The notes: generated by a model not told the origin, from the sequence alone. DNA of 64,000 nucleotides from Nostoc sp. 'Peltigera membranacea cyanobiont' 210A (GCF_002246015.1 NZ_NOLJ01000002.1:671006-735005), one strand, 5' to 3'; counted from the first letter of the stretch, positions 1 through 8,792 are shown. Translations and numbers: made by a program.

Positions 1-1
1 T

Positions 2-100
2 GCAACTCATATTTTAATAAATTTCACGCTTTTGGGACTTTTTGCTTGGCAGGCTGTTACTGGCGTGCAAATTGTCCAAAAAATTCTCACTCAAGCATAG
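2..100 (+). CDS. C-terminal end of a DUF4079 family membrane protein (partial)
   Basis: An open frame enters from the left edge and stops at TAG 98-100, giving about 32 residues. They include a hydrophobic stretch followed by LFAWQAVTGVQIVQKIL. From memory this matches the last transmembrane helix of the cyanobacterial DUF4079 family, small multi-helix membrane proteins of unknown role. Only the tail is visible, so length and start cannot be judged. A perfect palindrome directly downstream may terminate it. Confidence 0.55.
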   Translation, partial: ATHILINFTLLGLFAWQAVTGVQIVQKILTQA

Positions 101-110
101 TTAGCAAAGC

Positions 111-134
111 AGGGTAGCACAATTGTGCTACCCT
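111..134. terminator. 24-bp perfect palindrome between convergent genes
   Basis: AGGGTAGCACAA is followed immediately by its exact reverse complement. It lies 10 bp after the stop of the partial DUF4079 gene and about 50 bp after the stop of the convergent DUF1997 gene. There is no clear T-run on either side, so a classical rho-independent terminator is only one reading. A dispersed palindromic repeat is the other. Confidence 0.45.
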
Positions 135-159
135 ACAAACGTATAAATAATTTGGATTT

Positions 160-180
160 ATTGATTTTTTAGAAATCCCT
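160..180. repeat. 21-bp dispersed repeat, copy 1
   Basis: The 21-bp stretch ATTGATTTTTTRGAAATCCC plus T recurs at 18135-18155 with one difference (A or G at R). Both copies sit just after the 3' end of a minus-strand gene (the DUF1997 gene here, gloA there). Each can form a small GATTT/AAATC hairpin. It may be part of a 3'-end signal or a short Nostoc repeat. Confidence 0.5.
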
Positions 181-181
181 A

Positions 182-853
182 TCAACGCTTTTGCTTAGAA
201 TTAGCAGGAAAGGGTATTCCCAAAGATTTATGAAAATCTTCCTGAACTTTGCGAGTTAAGCGGCGGGAGACTTGGCGGACAATTTGATTAAGTAAGCGAT
301 CGCCTGTAGATTGAATTATAGACTTGGGTAATCGCTGAATAAATCGGGGAAAGTGAAGATAAACTATCAAATCCAATTCCCATTCAACTTTTGTAACTTC
401 GGCAATACTACTGCAAGCATCGTTTCCGATTAACTGTAGAGATGCCCGATAATCTACGTCATAACCAGGCGGCTGGTAGTCAGGAATGGGGATTGTACGA
501 ATGCGGTAAATACCCTCTTCTGGGGGCAACAATTCCAAACCTATTTTCGGTTCTACTTCATAACCGAAAGAACCAAAACGACCAATTGTTAAAGCATAGC
601 CATTTTCCCCAAGTGATTGTACCTTCATGGGTTCAGCACAGCGCGAAAACCATGAGGAGTGAGAATTGAGATACTCAGCAACCTTCTCTACTGGAGCAGC
701 CATTTCCATAAAATCTTGATAACGACCGTAAAATTTTGTCAGCGTCGCTACATTTGGTTCTGTTAATGTGTCCTCGGCTTCTTGGCTGGAGGCTACAGGT
801 AAAACTGCTTCTGTTATTTCCCAGGATTTATATTCGCCTTTTCTTGAAAGCAT
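182..853 (-). CDS. DUF1997 family protein
   Basis: This 223-residue protein has no signal peptide or membrane span. The central part (about residues 45-195) has the pattern of the cyanobacterial/plant DUF1997 family: a helical DFMEMAAPVEKVAEYL segment, then alternating strands including RTIPIPDYQPPGYDVDY, and a C-terminal basic helix rich in R/K and Q. DUF1997 proteins are thought to belong to the START/SRPBCC-like fold group; no biochemical role is established. It stands alone, convergent with the DUF4079 gene and divergent from the SDR gene at 1032. Family call is fairly secure, function unknown. Confidence 0.8.
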   Translation of the reverse strand: MLSRKGEYKSWEITEAVLPVASSQEAEDTLTEPNVATLTKFYGRYQDFMEMAAPVEKVAEYLNSHSSWFSRCAEPMKVQSLGENGYALTIGRFGSFGYEVEPKIGLELLPPEEGIYRIRTIPIPDYQPPGYDVDYRASLQLIGNDACSSIAEVTKVEWELDLIVYLHFPRFIQRLPKSIIQSTGDRLLNQIVRQVSRRLTRKVQEDFHKSLGIPFPANSKQKR

Positions 854-1031
854 AAATGCATTACTGTATATTTTGGCGTTAGTCTATATTAATGATTCCC
901 CACACACCTGGGTCATTTCGCATTCAGATCCCATTTTGACCGAAACCTCATTAATCTGCGATCGACTCCATAGAATTACTAAAATAAAGAACTGAACAAG
1001 CACACAATAGTTTCCCAGGATAGCATTTATC

Positions 1032-1688
1032 ATGAAAGCATTTGTAGCAGGGGCAACAGGTGAAACAGGTCGCCGGATTGTGCAAGAATTGATTGCGCGG
1101 AATATTCCCGTCCGAGCCTTGGTGCGGGATATAGAGAAAGCTAGGGCTATTCTGTCTCCTGAAGCCGAATTAGTGGTAGGTGATGTATTACAACCAGAAA
1201 GTTTAACTGCTGCCTTGGGAGATAGCACAATTCTGTTGGTTGCGACTGGGGCAAAACCTAGCTTTGACCCCACTGGCCCCTATAAAGTGGATTTTGAAGG
1301 GACTAAAAATTTAGTAAATGCTGCTAAGGCAAAGGGAATTGAACATCTGATCTTAGTTTCTTCTTTGTGTACTTCCCGCCTTTTCCATCCGCTAAACTTG
1401 TTTTGGCTAATTTTGTTGTGGAAAAAACAAGCTGAAGAGTATATTCAGAAAAGCGGTCTTACTTATACGATTGTGCGGCCTGGTGGGTTGAAGAATGAAG
1501 ACAACTCCGACCGCATAGTGATGCAGAGTGCAGATACACTGTTTGATGGTAGTATTCCCAGACAGAAAGTCGCCCAAGTTGCTGTTGAGGCGCTGTTTGA
1601 AGCAGATGCACGCAATAAAATTGTCGAAATTATTGCCAAACCTGAAGCAGCCTCAAAAAGCTTTAAGGAGCTATTTCAGCAGTGCTGA
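1032..1688 (+). CDS. Atypical short-chain dehydrogenase, NAD(P)H-binding
   Basis: The 218-residue product starts with a Rossmann dinucleotide motif GATGETGRR at residues 7-15, followed by an acidic segment and VGDVLQPESL, as in the NAD(P)-binding (PF13460-like) atypical SDR group that includes plant Tic62 and Ycf39-related proteins. SSLC near residue 111 and the ILLWKKQAEEYIQKSGL helix followed by TIVRPGGL complete the core. The family binds NADP(H) but many members have no known substrate; some act in photosystem assembly. It is monocistronic, with the start ATG 178 bp from the divergent DUF1997 gene. Precise activity cannot be assigned. Confidence 0.85.
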   Translation: MKAFVAGATGETGRRIVQELIARNIPVRALVRDIEKARAILSPEAELVVGDVLQPESLTAALGDSTILLVATGAKPSFDPTGPYKVDFEGTKNLVNAAKAKGIEHLILVSSLCTSRLFHPLNLFWLILLWKKQAEEYIQKSGLTYTIVRPGGLKNEDNSDRIVMQSADTLFDGSIPRQKVAQVAVEALFEADARNKIVEIIAKPEAASKSFKELFQQC

Positions 1689-1846
1689 TATTTCCACAAG
1701 ATTTTATTGCTTCTGTCTCTTATTCTCATCCCCAAGATAATCGGCTCGCATTTTCATGAAAAAGTGATGCCTACAAACTTTTCCATTAGCTTGCATTATC
1801 TAAATTGGCTGACCTTTGATTTAACTCACTAAAGCGATCGCTCTAT

Positions 1847-2482
1847 CTACTCTGCAAGGGCTTGTTCCCAAATTGGCAGATCCTCCGGTCGGTCAACATC
1901 AGCTAAGGGCAATAAGTCCACGTATGACAAACTAAGTTCCTGGGCAATATCCACGGTTTTCTGGAATACTTGAGCAGTTCCCCACTCGATATCAACGAAT
2001 AGCTCCGGGATGGGTTGGCGCAAACCAATTAAGTAATATCCACCATCGATCGCAGGGCCAAGTACAAGGTCAAAGTCGTGTAACTTCTCAAAGGCTGTTG
2101 CTAAAATCTGGGCATTCATTCCAGGACAATCTGTGCCAATGATAGTTACTTTTTCTGCACCAGATTGAAAAGCATCAAAAAGCGATCGCGCCATCCGCAA
2201 ACCTAGATCGCCTTCACCTTGAGACTGGTAAACTAAATCTAACCCCAGCCAGTCTTGCATAAGTTGCGAATCGCCACCTGCAAACCGCACTTCCACAGAT
2301 ATGTCAATGGCTTTTTGCAATTCTTGAACCTGAAATATTGTATGCTCAGTCATTTCCCGTTGAAGATTGGCAGCACCAACATCTCCCAAAGCAGGTATCA
2401 ATCGGGTTTTTGTCCTACCTGGTTCTGGATAACGGGTGAAAATAATCAGGTGCTGTTTTGGGCTTGCTGGTAAGTTCAGCAC
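1847..2482 (-). CDS. TIGR04282-type glycosyltransferase/nucleotidyltransferase-like protein (DUF2064)
   Basis: A 211-residue protein with the DUF2064 pattern: IIFTRYPEPGRTKTRLIPAL at residues 13-32, QGEGDLGLRMARSLFDAF in the middle, then VTIIGTDCPGM and LGPAIDGGYYLIGL. TDCP and DGGYYLIG are typical of this GT-A/MobA-like fold. TIGR04282 is named after arsenosugar biosynthesis, where it partners ArsM and a radical SAM enzyme, but neither gene is visible here, so that role is not supported by context. The start lies only 30 bp after the stop of the last hps-cluster pseudopilin gene on the same strand, so it may be co-transcribed with the hps operon. Confidence 0.8.
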   Translation of the reverse strand: MLNLPASPKQHLIIFTRYPEPGRTKTRLIPALGDVGAANLQREMTEHTIFQVQELQKAIDISVEVRFAGGDSQLMQDWLGLDLVYQSQGEGDLGLRMARSLFDAFQSGAEKVTIIGTDCPGMNAQILATAFEKLHDFDLVLGPAIDGGYYLIGLRQPIPELFVDIEWGTAQVFQKTVDIAQELSLSYVDLLPLADVDRPEDLPIWEQALAE

Positions 2483-2512
2483 ACAATACCTTGTTTAACA
2501 ACTAAAAATATT

Positions 2513-3163
2513 TTAATAGCAATACTTGTCGTTTTCGTTGGCTCTAGCATGATCTTTTCCCGTTCGCATAGCCCCCAAAATTGTAGAAACATAGACACAA
2601 CGTCTAGCTTTACCACCATTCAAGCTATAGAAGGTTATCTGTCCTAATCCGCCTATAGTACACTGATTTCCAATTTCAGAGATAGGACAACCGTGATAGT
2701 TAAATAAAACTCGCCACATTTGCTGTGAAGGGTGTTTTAGTAAAGTTGTCTCCTTTTTTCCTTTATTGTTTTCCTCTTCATCAATGCGAATGTTCGGCTC
2801 CAGATTATGCCATAGGCTGCCATTGTTTTTAACAGTATCAGGAATGAATTGTCCTGCCTCTGCTTGATGAACTGCCCATTGCACGACACCATTTTGTATG
2901 CGAAAACTGGTTTGCCTAGTTAATTTATCTTTAGTGGCTTGGCTTTGCGCTTGGCGTATAGCATAATAAACCTCATTTTGGGTAGTGTTGAGACGACGAG
3001 TCTCCACAAAAGCCAGCCAATTGGATATTCCGATCGTAGCTAATATACCAATTAATACAATAACTACTAACATCTCTGGTAAGGTAAAACCACTGTTAGA
3101 ATGATTATGCTTCAAGAGATTTTTTGCATAAACTAAAGATGGTAGATATACTAGGCTATCCAT
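2513..3163 (-). CDS. Pseudopilin-like protein at the end of the hps operon (GspH type)
   Basis: The 216-residue product carries a class III prepilin signal: G25-F-T-L-P-E30 followed by a hydrophobic helix (MLVVIVLIGILATIGISNWL). A prepilin peptidase would cut after G25, leaving Phe1 and Glu5. The rest (VETRRLNTTQNEVYYAIRQAQSQA) resembles GspH/FimT minor pseudopilins. It follows hpsG by 53 bp on the same strand and is the eighth consecutive gene of the cluster. The described hpsABCDEFG set of Nostoc punctiforme has its pseudopilins at the start, so this distal one is an addition. It probably joins the pseudopilus used for polysaccharide export; that is inferred from context. Confidence 0.8.
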   Translation of the reverse strand: MDSLVYLPSLVYAKNLLKHNHSNSGFTLPEMLVVIVLIGILATIGISNWLAFVETRRLNTTQNEVYYAIRQAQSQATKDKLTRQTSFRIQNGVVQWAVHQAEAGQFIPDTVKNNGSLWHNLEPNIRIDEEENNKGKKETTLLKHPSQQMWRVLFNYHGCPISEIGNQCTIGGLGQITFYSLNGGKARRCVYVSTILGAMRTGKDHARANENDKYCY

Positions 3164-3216
3164 TTTTATTCTGAGAGTTTTTCAGCTAACTAGCCGTTAA
3201 ACAATTTTCAGTTTGT

Positions 3217-4182
3217 TTAGCTTTTTACTTCGCGCTGGTTAGTAATATTTTCGAGCAACGTAGGCATCAAAATCATTATGAAAATTTTTAATAATAATTT
3301 TAAAGTAAAATTTATCCGCTGAAATCTTGAAGAATTATTCAGAATATAATTCCATAAAAATTTAGCCCCAGTTAAAGCGTTTTGTCGATTAAATGGCTTT
3401 TGTAGGGCTTTGCATGTCAGGTATTTATATAAATTTGTCAGACTTAGATTCCTAGTACTCTTAAGTGCTAAAGGTCTTTCCTTATATGCTCTTTCAAGCA
3501 CCTGCAAGCAAGCTTTTTCTTGCCTTATAAGATTAGCAGAAACTGAATTAGCACTTATTCTGTACAATATTTGTACAGATGGTACGCATACAAAATCAAA
3601 CTGGCAAGCTAATCGCAACCACATATCCCAATCTTGAGCAGCACTTAGAGATTCATCAAATCCACCTAATTTTATTAAAGCTTCTCTACGAATCAAAGGA
3701 TTGGAACCATTCTCTAAAAAGTTTGTCAACAATAACTTTTCATAAATGTCTCCATTGGCTGTAATGTGTGTACCAGAGAGTACTATTTCACCATTTTCAT
3801 CGATATAATCAGTCCAACTGTAAGCAACTGTCGCAGTAGTGTTTTCTTGCAAAGCCTGTAACTGAGACTGAAGCTTATCAGGTGTCCAAAGATCATCAGC
3901 ATCTAAGAAACTAACAAATTCTCCAACTGCACGGTGAAGCCCTCGGTTACGACTGACGTTTCCGCCAGCATTGGAATAGGAAAATACTTTTATTCGTGAG
4001 TCTTGTATTTGTGTGACAACTTCTAAAGTTGAGTCTTGTGAACCATCATTAATTACAATTAATTCAAAGTTAGCAAAAGTTTGATTTAAAACAGATTCAA
4101 TTGTTTCTCTAATAGTTTTTTCGCTATTGTAAGCTGGTATAATAACAGAAATTACTATTGTATCTAAAGTTGAATTAATCAT
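3217..4182 (-). CDS. hpsG: Family 2 glycosyltransferase, HpsG position
   Basis: A 321-residue GT-A enzyme. The N-terminus has ISVIIPAYNSEKTIRETIES, then VINDGSQDST (nucleotide binding) and FLDADDLWTPDKL, where D-A-D is the DxD metal/nucleotide-sugar motif. A later AAQDWDMWLRLA segment holds the putative catalytic ED-like region. The C-terminal hundred residues are basic and helical with a hydrophobic stretch near 290-305 that could tether it to the membrane. Its start overlaps the end of the preceding gene by 8 bp, so the two are translationally coupled. Symbol is by position in the hpsABCDEFG order; sugar specificity unknown. Confidence 0.75.
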   Translation of the reverse strand: MINSTLDTIVISVIIPAYNSEKTIRETIESVLNQTFANFELIVINDGSQDSTLEVVTQIQDSRIKVFSYSNAGGNVSRNRGLHRAVGEFVSFLDADDLWTPDKLQSQLQALQENTTATVAYSWTDYIDENGEIVLSGTHITANGDIYEKLLLTNFLENGSNPLIRREALIKLGGFDESLSAAQDWDMWLRLACQFDFVCVPSVQILYRISANSVSANLIRQEKACLQVLERAYKERPLALKSTRNLSLTNLYKYLTCKALQKPFNRQNALTGAKFLWNYILNNSSRFQRINFTLKLLLKIFIMILMPTLLENITNQREVKS

Positions 4183-5170
4183 TTTGTAGAGTTGTATTTT
4201 CTGATATTCTGTCTAACTTCAATTTTAGAGAATAAAAGGGACTCATCATACTAGCAAAGTAAAAATTAATTTCAAAAAGTGCGATTAAATTACTTTTTAA
4301 TTGACCTCTATATTTAATGAGATGCTGTAATACTCGGTGTAAATTGCCCAAGATAGTTTTAACCAAAATTATTGGTTTTTGCCAATTTTTGGCATTTATC
4401 AGGCGTAGCTGGAAAATACACAAGCCACAGCCGCGTGCTAGAGTTAAGAGGTAATCTCTTTCCAGTCGCCAATGTGGTATTTGATGATAAGTATGCATCG
4501 TGGGGTTATACCAAATTTGCCAGCCTCCATAATGTATATAAAGCAATGCTTCGTAGTCATCACCTTGCACAAAAATACCAGGTAATTTTCCGCTTAAATT
4601 AGGTCGTTGTGGTACATTTTCACACCATACTTGTTTCCGAACAACAAGCGCCGCACCAGGAGGAAGTCTTAAATTAGCTGCATCAAATAGATGTGGATCT
4701 GATCCATGTTCTCTTATAGCTAAAAAAGCTTGAATTCGTTCAAAGTTTTCTGGCGGTTTTACTTCAAAAGCACCATGAATCTGTCCACTCCAAGCACCTG
4801 CTTGAGGATGCTCTTTGCCAAAATTATAAGATTGTAAAATCCAATCAGATGCTAGTAGATTATCATCATCTACAAATGCAATAAACTCGCCTCTAGCTTC
4901 ACTTATAGCCCGCATTCTTGCAAAGGGTATACCTTGTTTTTTCTCTAAAAAGTACCTCAAAAAAATATTCTGGCTATAACTTTTTTGATAATGTTTAATT
5001 ACCTCACTTGTATCATCTTGACTATTGTTATCAATAATAATGATTTCCCAGTTTAGCTTTTCTATTCCTGTCTGCTTAAGTAGCAAATCTAAAACTTGAG
5101 GTAAGCGTTTTGCACCATTGTATGTAGGAATAGCAACGGTAAAATCCAGTTTTTCAATTACTTCATTCAT
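4175..5170 (-). CDS. hpsF: Family 2 glycosyltransferase, HpsE-like (HpsF position)
   Basis: A 331-residue GT2 enzyme starting with FTVAIPTYNGAKRLPQVLDL, followed by IIIDNNSQDDTSEVI and FVDDDNLLASDWI (DxD). It is closely similar to its upstream neighbour at 5190 over the whole length, including NFERIQAFLAIREHG, LPPGAALVVRKQ.W and GGWQIWYNPTMHTYHQIP. The pair therefore looks like a tandem duplication. Both resemble the hormogonium polysaccharide glycosyltransferase HpsE. The gap to the upstream gene is 19 bp and it overlaps the next gene by 8 bp. The hpsF label is by position only. Confidence 0.75.
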   Translation of the reverse strand: MNEVIEKLDFTVAIPTYNGAKRLPQVLDLLLKQTGIEKLNWEIIIIDNNSQDDTSEVIKHYQKSYSQNIFLRYFLEKKQGIPFARMRAISEARGEFIAFVDDDNLLASDWILQSYNFGKEHPQAGAWSGQIHGAFEVKPPENFERIQAFLAIREHGSDPHLFDAANLRLPPGAALVVRKQVWCENVPQRPNLSGKLPGIFVQGDDYEALLYIHYGGWQIWYNPTMHTYHQIPHWRLERDYLLTLARGCGLCIFQLRLINAKNWQKPIILVKTILGNLHRVLQHLIKYRGQLKSNLIALFEINFYFASMMSPFYSLKLKLDRISENTTLQND

Positions 5171-5189
5171 GATTGTAAATATTTAATCT

Positions 5190-6158
5190 TTAATTGCATT
5201 TTCTACTTAAATAGCCATTTTTCCAGAGATAAAAAGGGCTAACTAAACTACTTAGAAAAAGTTGCATTTCACAAGCTGCAACTAAATCGGTTTTCAACAG
5301 ATTCCGGTATTTTAGTAAGTGTAAAGTAATTTTCCGCACGTCATTTACCATATAGGCGAAAAGAGCAACTGGTCTATACACCTGTTTTACATTTACCATT
5401 CTAGTTACATAACGGCTAAGTCCAATACCTCGAAAAAATGGAATTAAATAATCTTTTTGCAAACGAAATTTTGGTATTTTGTGAGAAATTTCCATTTCTG
5501 GGTTATACCAAATTTCCCATCCTGCTTTTTGGATATAAGACAACATTTCTAAGTCTTCACTGGTAAGCATACTGCCTTTAACTCTCCCAGTTAGAATAGG
5601 CTTATCTGGTACACTTTCTAACCAGGCTTGTTTACGGACAACAAGTCCGGCAGATGGTGGTAGCAATTTTTTAGCTGCTTCATATAATAGTGGTAAATTA
5701 CCTCGCTCTGTAATTGCCAAGAATGGAGCAATTCTCTGAAAATTTTCAGGTGGTTCTACTTCCCAGTCAGGATGAATTTGGCTGCCATAAGCTCCCGCTT
5801 TCGGATATTTTTCACCAAAAGTACAAGCTGCTGATACCCAATTTGATACTGGGTAGTTGTCATCATCTAGAAAACCTATGAGTCTACCTTTAGCTTCTGC
5901 AACTGCCCTTTTTCGCGCATAAGCTGCACCTTGTTTTTCTTCAAAGCAATACTTTAAAGGGTAAGGAGACTGCCAATTTTTTTGATAGTTTTGAACAACT
6001 TTAGCTGTATTATCAGTGCTGTTGTTATCTACAACTATGATTTCCCAATATAAATTTTCGGTGTGAACTTGGTTTTGTAGTCGTTCTAGTAGTTCAGGCA
6101 AACGACTTTCACCGTTATAAGTTGGGATAGCTACAGTAAAGTCAAGGTTCTTAGTCAT
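5190..6158 (-). CDS. hpsE: Hormogonium polysaccharide glycosyltransferase HpsE
   Basis: This 322-residue GT2 protein begins FTVAIPTYNGESRLPELLER, then IIVVDNNSTDNTAKVV and GFLDDDNYPVSNW (DxD motif). The segment LLPPSAGLVVRKQAWLESVP and the basic tail with YMVNDVRKITLHLLKYRNLL are typical of HpsE. In Nostoc punctiforme the hpsE-G glycosyltransferases are needed for the polysaccharide that hormogonia secrete while gliding. The gap to hpsD upstream is 188 bp, the widest in the glycosyltransferase half of the operon, so a secondary promoter is possible there. Cytoplasmic or peripheral membrane location is expected. Confidence 0.82.
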   Translation of the reverse strand: MTKNLDFTVAIPTYNGESRLPELLERLQNQVHTENLYWEIIVVDNNSTDNTAKVVQNYQKNWQSPYPLKYCFEEKQGAAYARKRAVAEAKGRLIGFLDDDNYPVSNWVSAACTFGEKYPKAGAYGSQIHPDWEVEPPENFQRIAPFLAITERGNLPLLYEAAKKLLPPSAGLVVRKQAWLESVPDKPILTGRVKGSMLTSEDLEMLSYIQKAGWEIWYNPEMEISHKIPKFRLQKDYLIPFFRGIGLSRYVTRMVNVKQVYRPVALFAYMVNDVRKITLHLLKYRNLLKTDLVAACEMQLFLSSLVSPFYLWKNGYLSRKCN

Positions 6159-6346
6159 TTTCCGAAAAGTATATTTTGATGATGACGCTTTTTATTATGT
6201 TCAGGCAATGGCTAATTTATCAATGGCTCTTAAATAACTCTATCAAATATTAAAACTGCACATGATGTTTCAATTTTGCTATCAACGTGCAGTTTTATGT
6301 TCAGCAATATTACCTATTTTTAAATAAATGGTGGTATTTAAATTAC

Positions 6347-7048
6347 TTAACTGCATTTATCATCTTTTGCTGTCAGCATCGAGCCTAAGAGAGTTTTTAC
6401 AATGACGCATCGCTTTACGCTACTAGCCGATGCAGGATTTGCAGAGCTTGGTACAGCTACCACTATTTTTAACCCAGGTGGCTCTGTCGAAGGGGCTATA
6501 GGTGTTCCAAAGCTGGCATTGGGTAAAGTTCCCATATAGTCAAAAGTAATTTTTGCTGATGCATTTAAAGAATAGGATACAGTAGAATCGGCAGTGTTTT
6601 CAGTAGTGCTATTTAGATTTGTACCGAGCAAAAATTTATCAGAGCTAACGCCTACATCTGTTCCTAAAGGTTTCCATGTGCTGATTCCAATATCGGTACG
6701 ATAAATAGCAACCTCTTGGGTTGTGCTATTTTTCCGAAAACTGACACTGTAGCTAAGTTTTTTGTTTTTAGCTTCGCGCTGTGCTTGTTGCAATGCTGCG
6801 AAAACGGCGTCGTTAAACTTATTTATCCGTTGCCGATTTACAAAGGCAGCCCAACCAGGAGCTGCGATCGCTGCTAAAATTCCTACTAGCAGCAGTACTA
6901 CTATTAACTCTATAAGACTAAATCCAGCATCTTGTTGATTGTAGCCATTGGTAGAGGGTCTATTTGCTAAATATTGCTGCTTTAGCTTTGTTTTTCGGCT
7001 GTGCAACTGGAAAGAATCTAATAGTTTTAAACTAAGAATATTCGGCAT
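6347..7048 (-). CDS. hpsD: Pseudopilin of the hps system (HpsD position, GspH-like)
   Basis: The 233-residue product has a long basic leader ending in G42 followed by F-S-L-I-E47 and a hydrophobic helix LIVVLLLVGILAAIAAPGWA, a textbook prepilin cleavage/methylation signal with Glu at mature position 5. Downstream, RQRINKFNDAVFAALQQAQREA is the amphipathic alpha-1 continuation seen in GspH-type proteins. The C-terminal half is Ser/Thr-rich strands. The 41-residue leader is longer than normal, and no internal Met shortens it. It lies 38 bp after hpsC and 188 bp before hpsE. Symbol by gene order. Confidence 0.8.
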   Translation of the reverse strand: MPNILSLKLLDSFQLHSRKTKLKQQYLANRPSTNGYNQQDAGFSLIELIVVLLLVGILAAIAAPGWAAFVNRQRINKFNDAVFAALQQAQREAKNKKLSYSVSFRKNSTTQEVAIYRTDIGISTWKPLGTDVGVSSDKFLLGTNLNSTTENTADSTVSYSLNASAKITFDYMGTLPNASFGTPIAPSTEPPGLKIVVAVPSSANPASASSVKRCVIVKTLLGSMLTAKDDKCS

Positions 7049-7086
7049 ACTATCCTGCTTTTATTAATATTTATCAAAGATAGAAG

Positions 7087-8079
7087 CTATTTTGTAAAAA
7101 TGAAGCTGCTTCCTTGAACCTTAATGTTTGCACTTGGGAAATAACTAGATTTGCTCTGCGCGTAACGTACTTTAGTTTCATCATTTTGTATTAGGCGAGC
7201 TTGTGCATTACCTCTTAAATAAACTTCCGCAGCACTTCTATTATCTGCGCTAACTGAATTTATACAAGCATAGAATCCTGTTCTAACACTAGTTGCTGCT
7301 ACTGGAACTTGACTAAAGTTAGTAGAGCATGTTGCTGCTGGCGCTCCCTGTGCTATTGTTGTTTGATCTATAAAATCAACCAAAACCACGGGATCTTGAC
7401 TGTAAGCTCCCCCTCCTGTCCAACTATTCATTTTTGCTTGTAACGTTATGCCCTTTTGTGACAAGTCAAATGGTTTAAAACCTTTATCTGGACATGGGAG
7501 ATATTTGTCGGTTGCAGCAAATCCAGGGCAAGTCACTGTAGCAGCAGTATTTGGAACGCCATCTTTAATTTCCCATCTGGCGATACGTGCAGCGTTAGAC
7601 CAAGTAGTACTAGTGTCTTTAATTAAATAGTAGGCAACTAATGAGTAAACAAAAGTATCATCTTTTTGAGTGCCTGTAATTGTAATTGCTTGATTAATTA
7701 ATTCTCGTTTCCAAAAGACAAGCACAGGAACTCCATTTGTTGGACTAGGTAGTTGATTTGTACTTGCATTTGGGCAAGTGTTAGTATCAACAGTACCGCT
7801 TAGACAAGCAATTCCGGTAGCATTATATATATATATTGCTTGTTGGAGATCGCGAGTAATATAATCTAGTGCAGCTTTAATTTCTTGCTCAGAGGTTGAT
7901 TTGGCTTGTTCCTGACCATCAGTGTTTAAAATACTGATCATAAAACTTAGTAACGGCGTAATTACTAAAAATGCAATGAGCATAGCCACCAATAATTCAA
8001 TCAGGGTAAAACCACTATTTTTGTTTTGCTTGTGAGAGGGTTTTAGCTGAGTACTTAACAGCCACCTCAATATATTCAT
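7087..8079 (-). CDS. hpsC: Pseudopilin of the hps system (HpsC, PilW-like)
   Basis: I place the start at ATG 8079, giving 330 residues: TAAGGAG lies about 13 bp upstream, and this avoids overlapping hpsB. The frame remains open to 8175, with another ATG at 8118. The leader ends in G23 followed by F-T-L-I-E and a hydrophobic helix (LLVAMLIAFLVITPLLSFMI), the class III prepilin motif. EQEIKAALDYITRDLQQAIY after the helix and the long Thr/Ser-rich C-terminal domain resemble PilW-type minor pilins. It acts with HpsB and HpsD in a pseudopilus-like secretion machine in the envelope. Confidence 0.8.
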   Translation of the reverse strand: MNILRWLLSTQLKPSHKQNKNSGFTLIELLVAMLIAFLVITPLLSFMISILNTDGQEQAKSTSEQEIKAALDYITRDLQQAIYIYNATGIACLSGTVDTNTCPNASTNQLPSPTNGVPVLVFWKRELINQAITITGTQKDDTFVYSLVAYYLIKDTSTTWSNAARIARWEIKDGVPNTAATVTCPGFAATDKYLPCPDKGFKPFDLSQKGITLQAKMNSWTGGGAYSQDPVVLVDFIDQTTIAQGAPAATCSTNFSQVPVAATSVRTGFYACINSVSADNRSAAEVYLRGNAQARLIQNDETKVRYAQSKSSYFPSANIKVQGSSFIFTK

Positions 8080-8144
8080 TTTGTTACAGATTCTCCTTAG
8101 TGACTGATACTGAGTCATGAAATTATTTATGTTTACCGGGTTAA

Positions 8145-8792
8145 TTATGGTTGACAACCACCAAGGCGATCGCACAAAGCGCTATACGAGCTTTGACCCC
8201 TGACAATTTCAGTTGTCATTTCTACTAGTGGTGCTTTGCGATCGCCTAGTCCCCCAGTGAATGTTGCTGCTTTTTTTCCACTGCTACCCGCAGTTAAGGT
8301 ACCAAATTCAGCATCTGAACGATATACCCTAACTCCCAAACGATAGCCTTGACCTTTATCAGCGTCGCTACCTGTGACAGCAACGCGAATAGCCTGAATG
8401 TAAAATAGATCGCTAGTACAGTCGGGATTAGCAAGGCTGCCATTTTTGTTAAAGCAATACAAACCAGTGCTAACAGTAGGAGCTGACGTACTACTCAATA
8501 AATAGTCACCACTTGAACTGGATACATTTCTAGTTGTGCTAGCAGCCAGTGTAACGGTGATTGTCGGATCTGAGATTGTTTTAGACTTAATAGCATCAAT
8601 AAAGGCTTTAGCTGCTCCTGTTGCTAATTCTATGCGTCTAGCTTGGACACGGGTTGCAGTTGACATGACTAGGACAGGTGCGATCGCTACCAGCAAAATG
8701 GCAACCACGAGGATCGCCACAAGCGATTCAATGATCGTAAAACCAGAATCGTTAGACTGAGCAGATAATTTTTGTAGTTGGCGTGGGTTCAT
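8145..8792 (-). CDS. hpsB: Pseudopilin of the hps system (HpsB, PilV/GspI-like)
   Basis: Start taken at ATG 8792 (215 residues); the frame continues to a GTG at 8849 that would give an unusually long leader. The leader ends at G17, followed by F-T-I-I-E and a hydrophobic segment SLVAILVVAILLVAIAPVLV. MSTATRVQARRIELATGAAKAFIDA follows as alpha-1 continuation. The C-terminal region has several Gly/Ser loops and cysteines (CFNKNGSLANPDC, CDRLGGC) that could form disulfides outside the membrane. A branched-hairpin repeat separates its start from the hpsA stop. Confidence 0.78.
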   Translation of the reverse strand: MNPRQLQKLSAQSNDSGFTIIESLVAILVVAILLVAIAPVLVMSTATRVQARRIELATGAAKAFIDAIKSKTISDPTITVTLAASTTRNVSSSSGDYLLSSTSAPTVSTGLYCFNKNGSLANPDCTSDLFYIQAIRVAVTGSDADKGQGYRLGVRVYRSDAEFGTLTAGSSGKKAATFTGGLGDRKAPLVEMTTEIVRGQSSYSALCDRLGGCQP

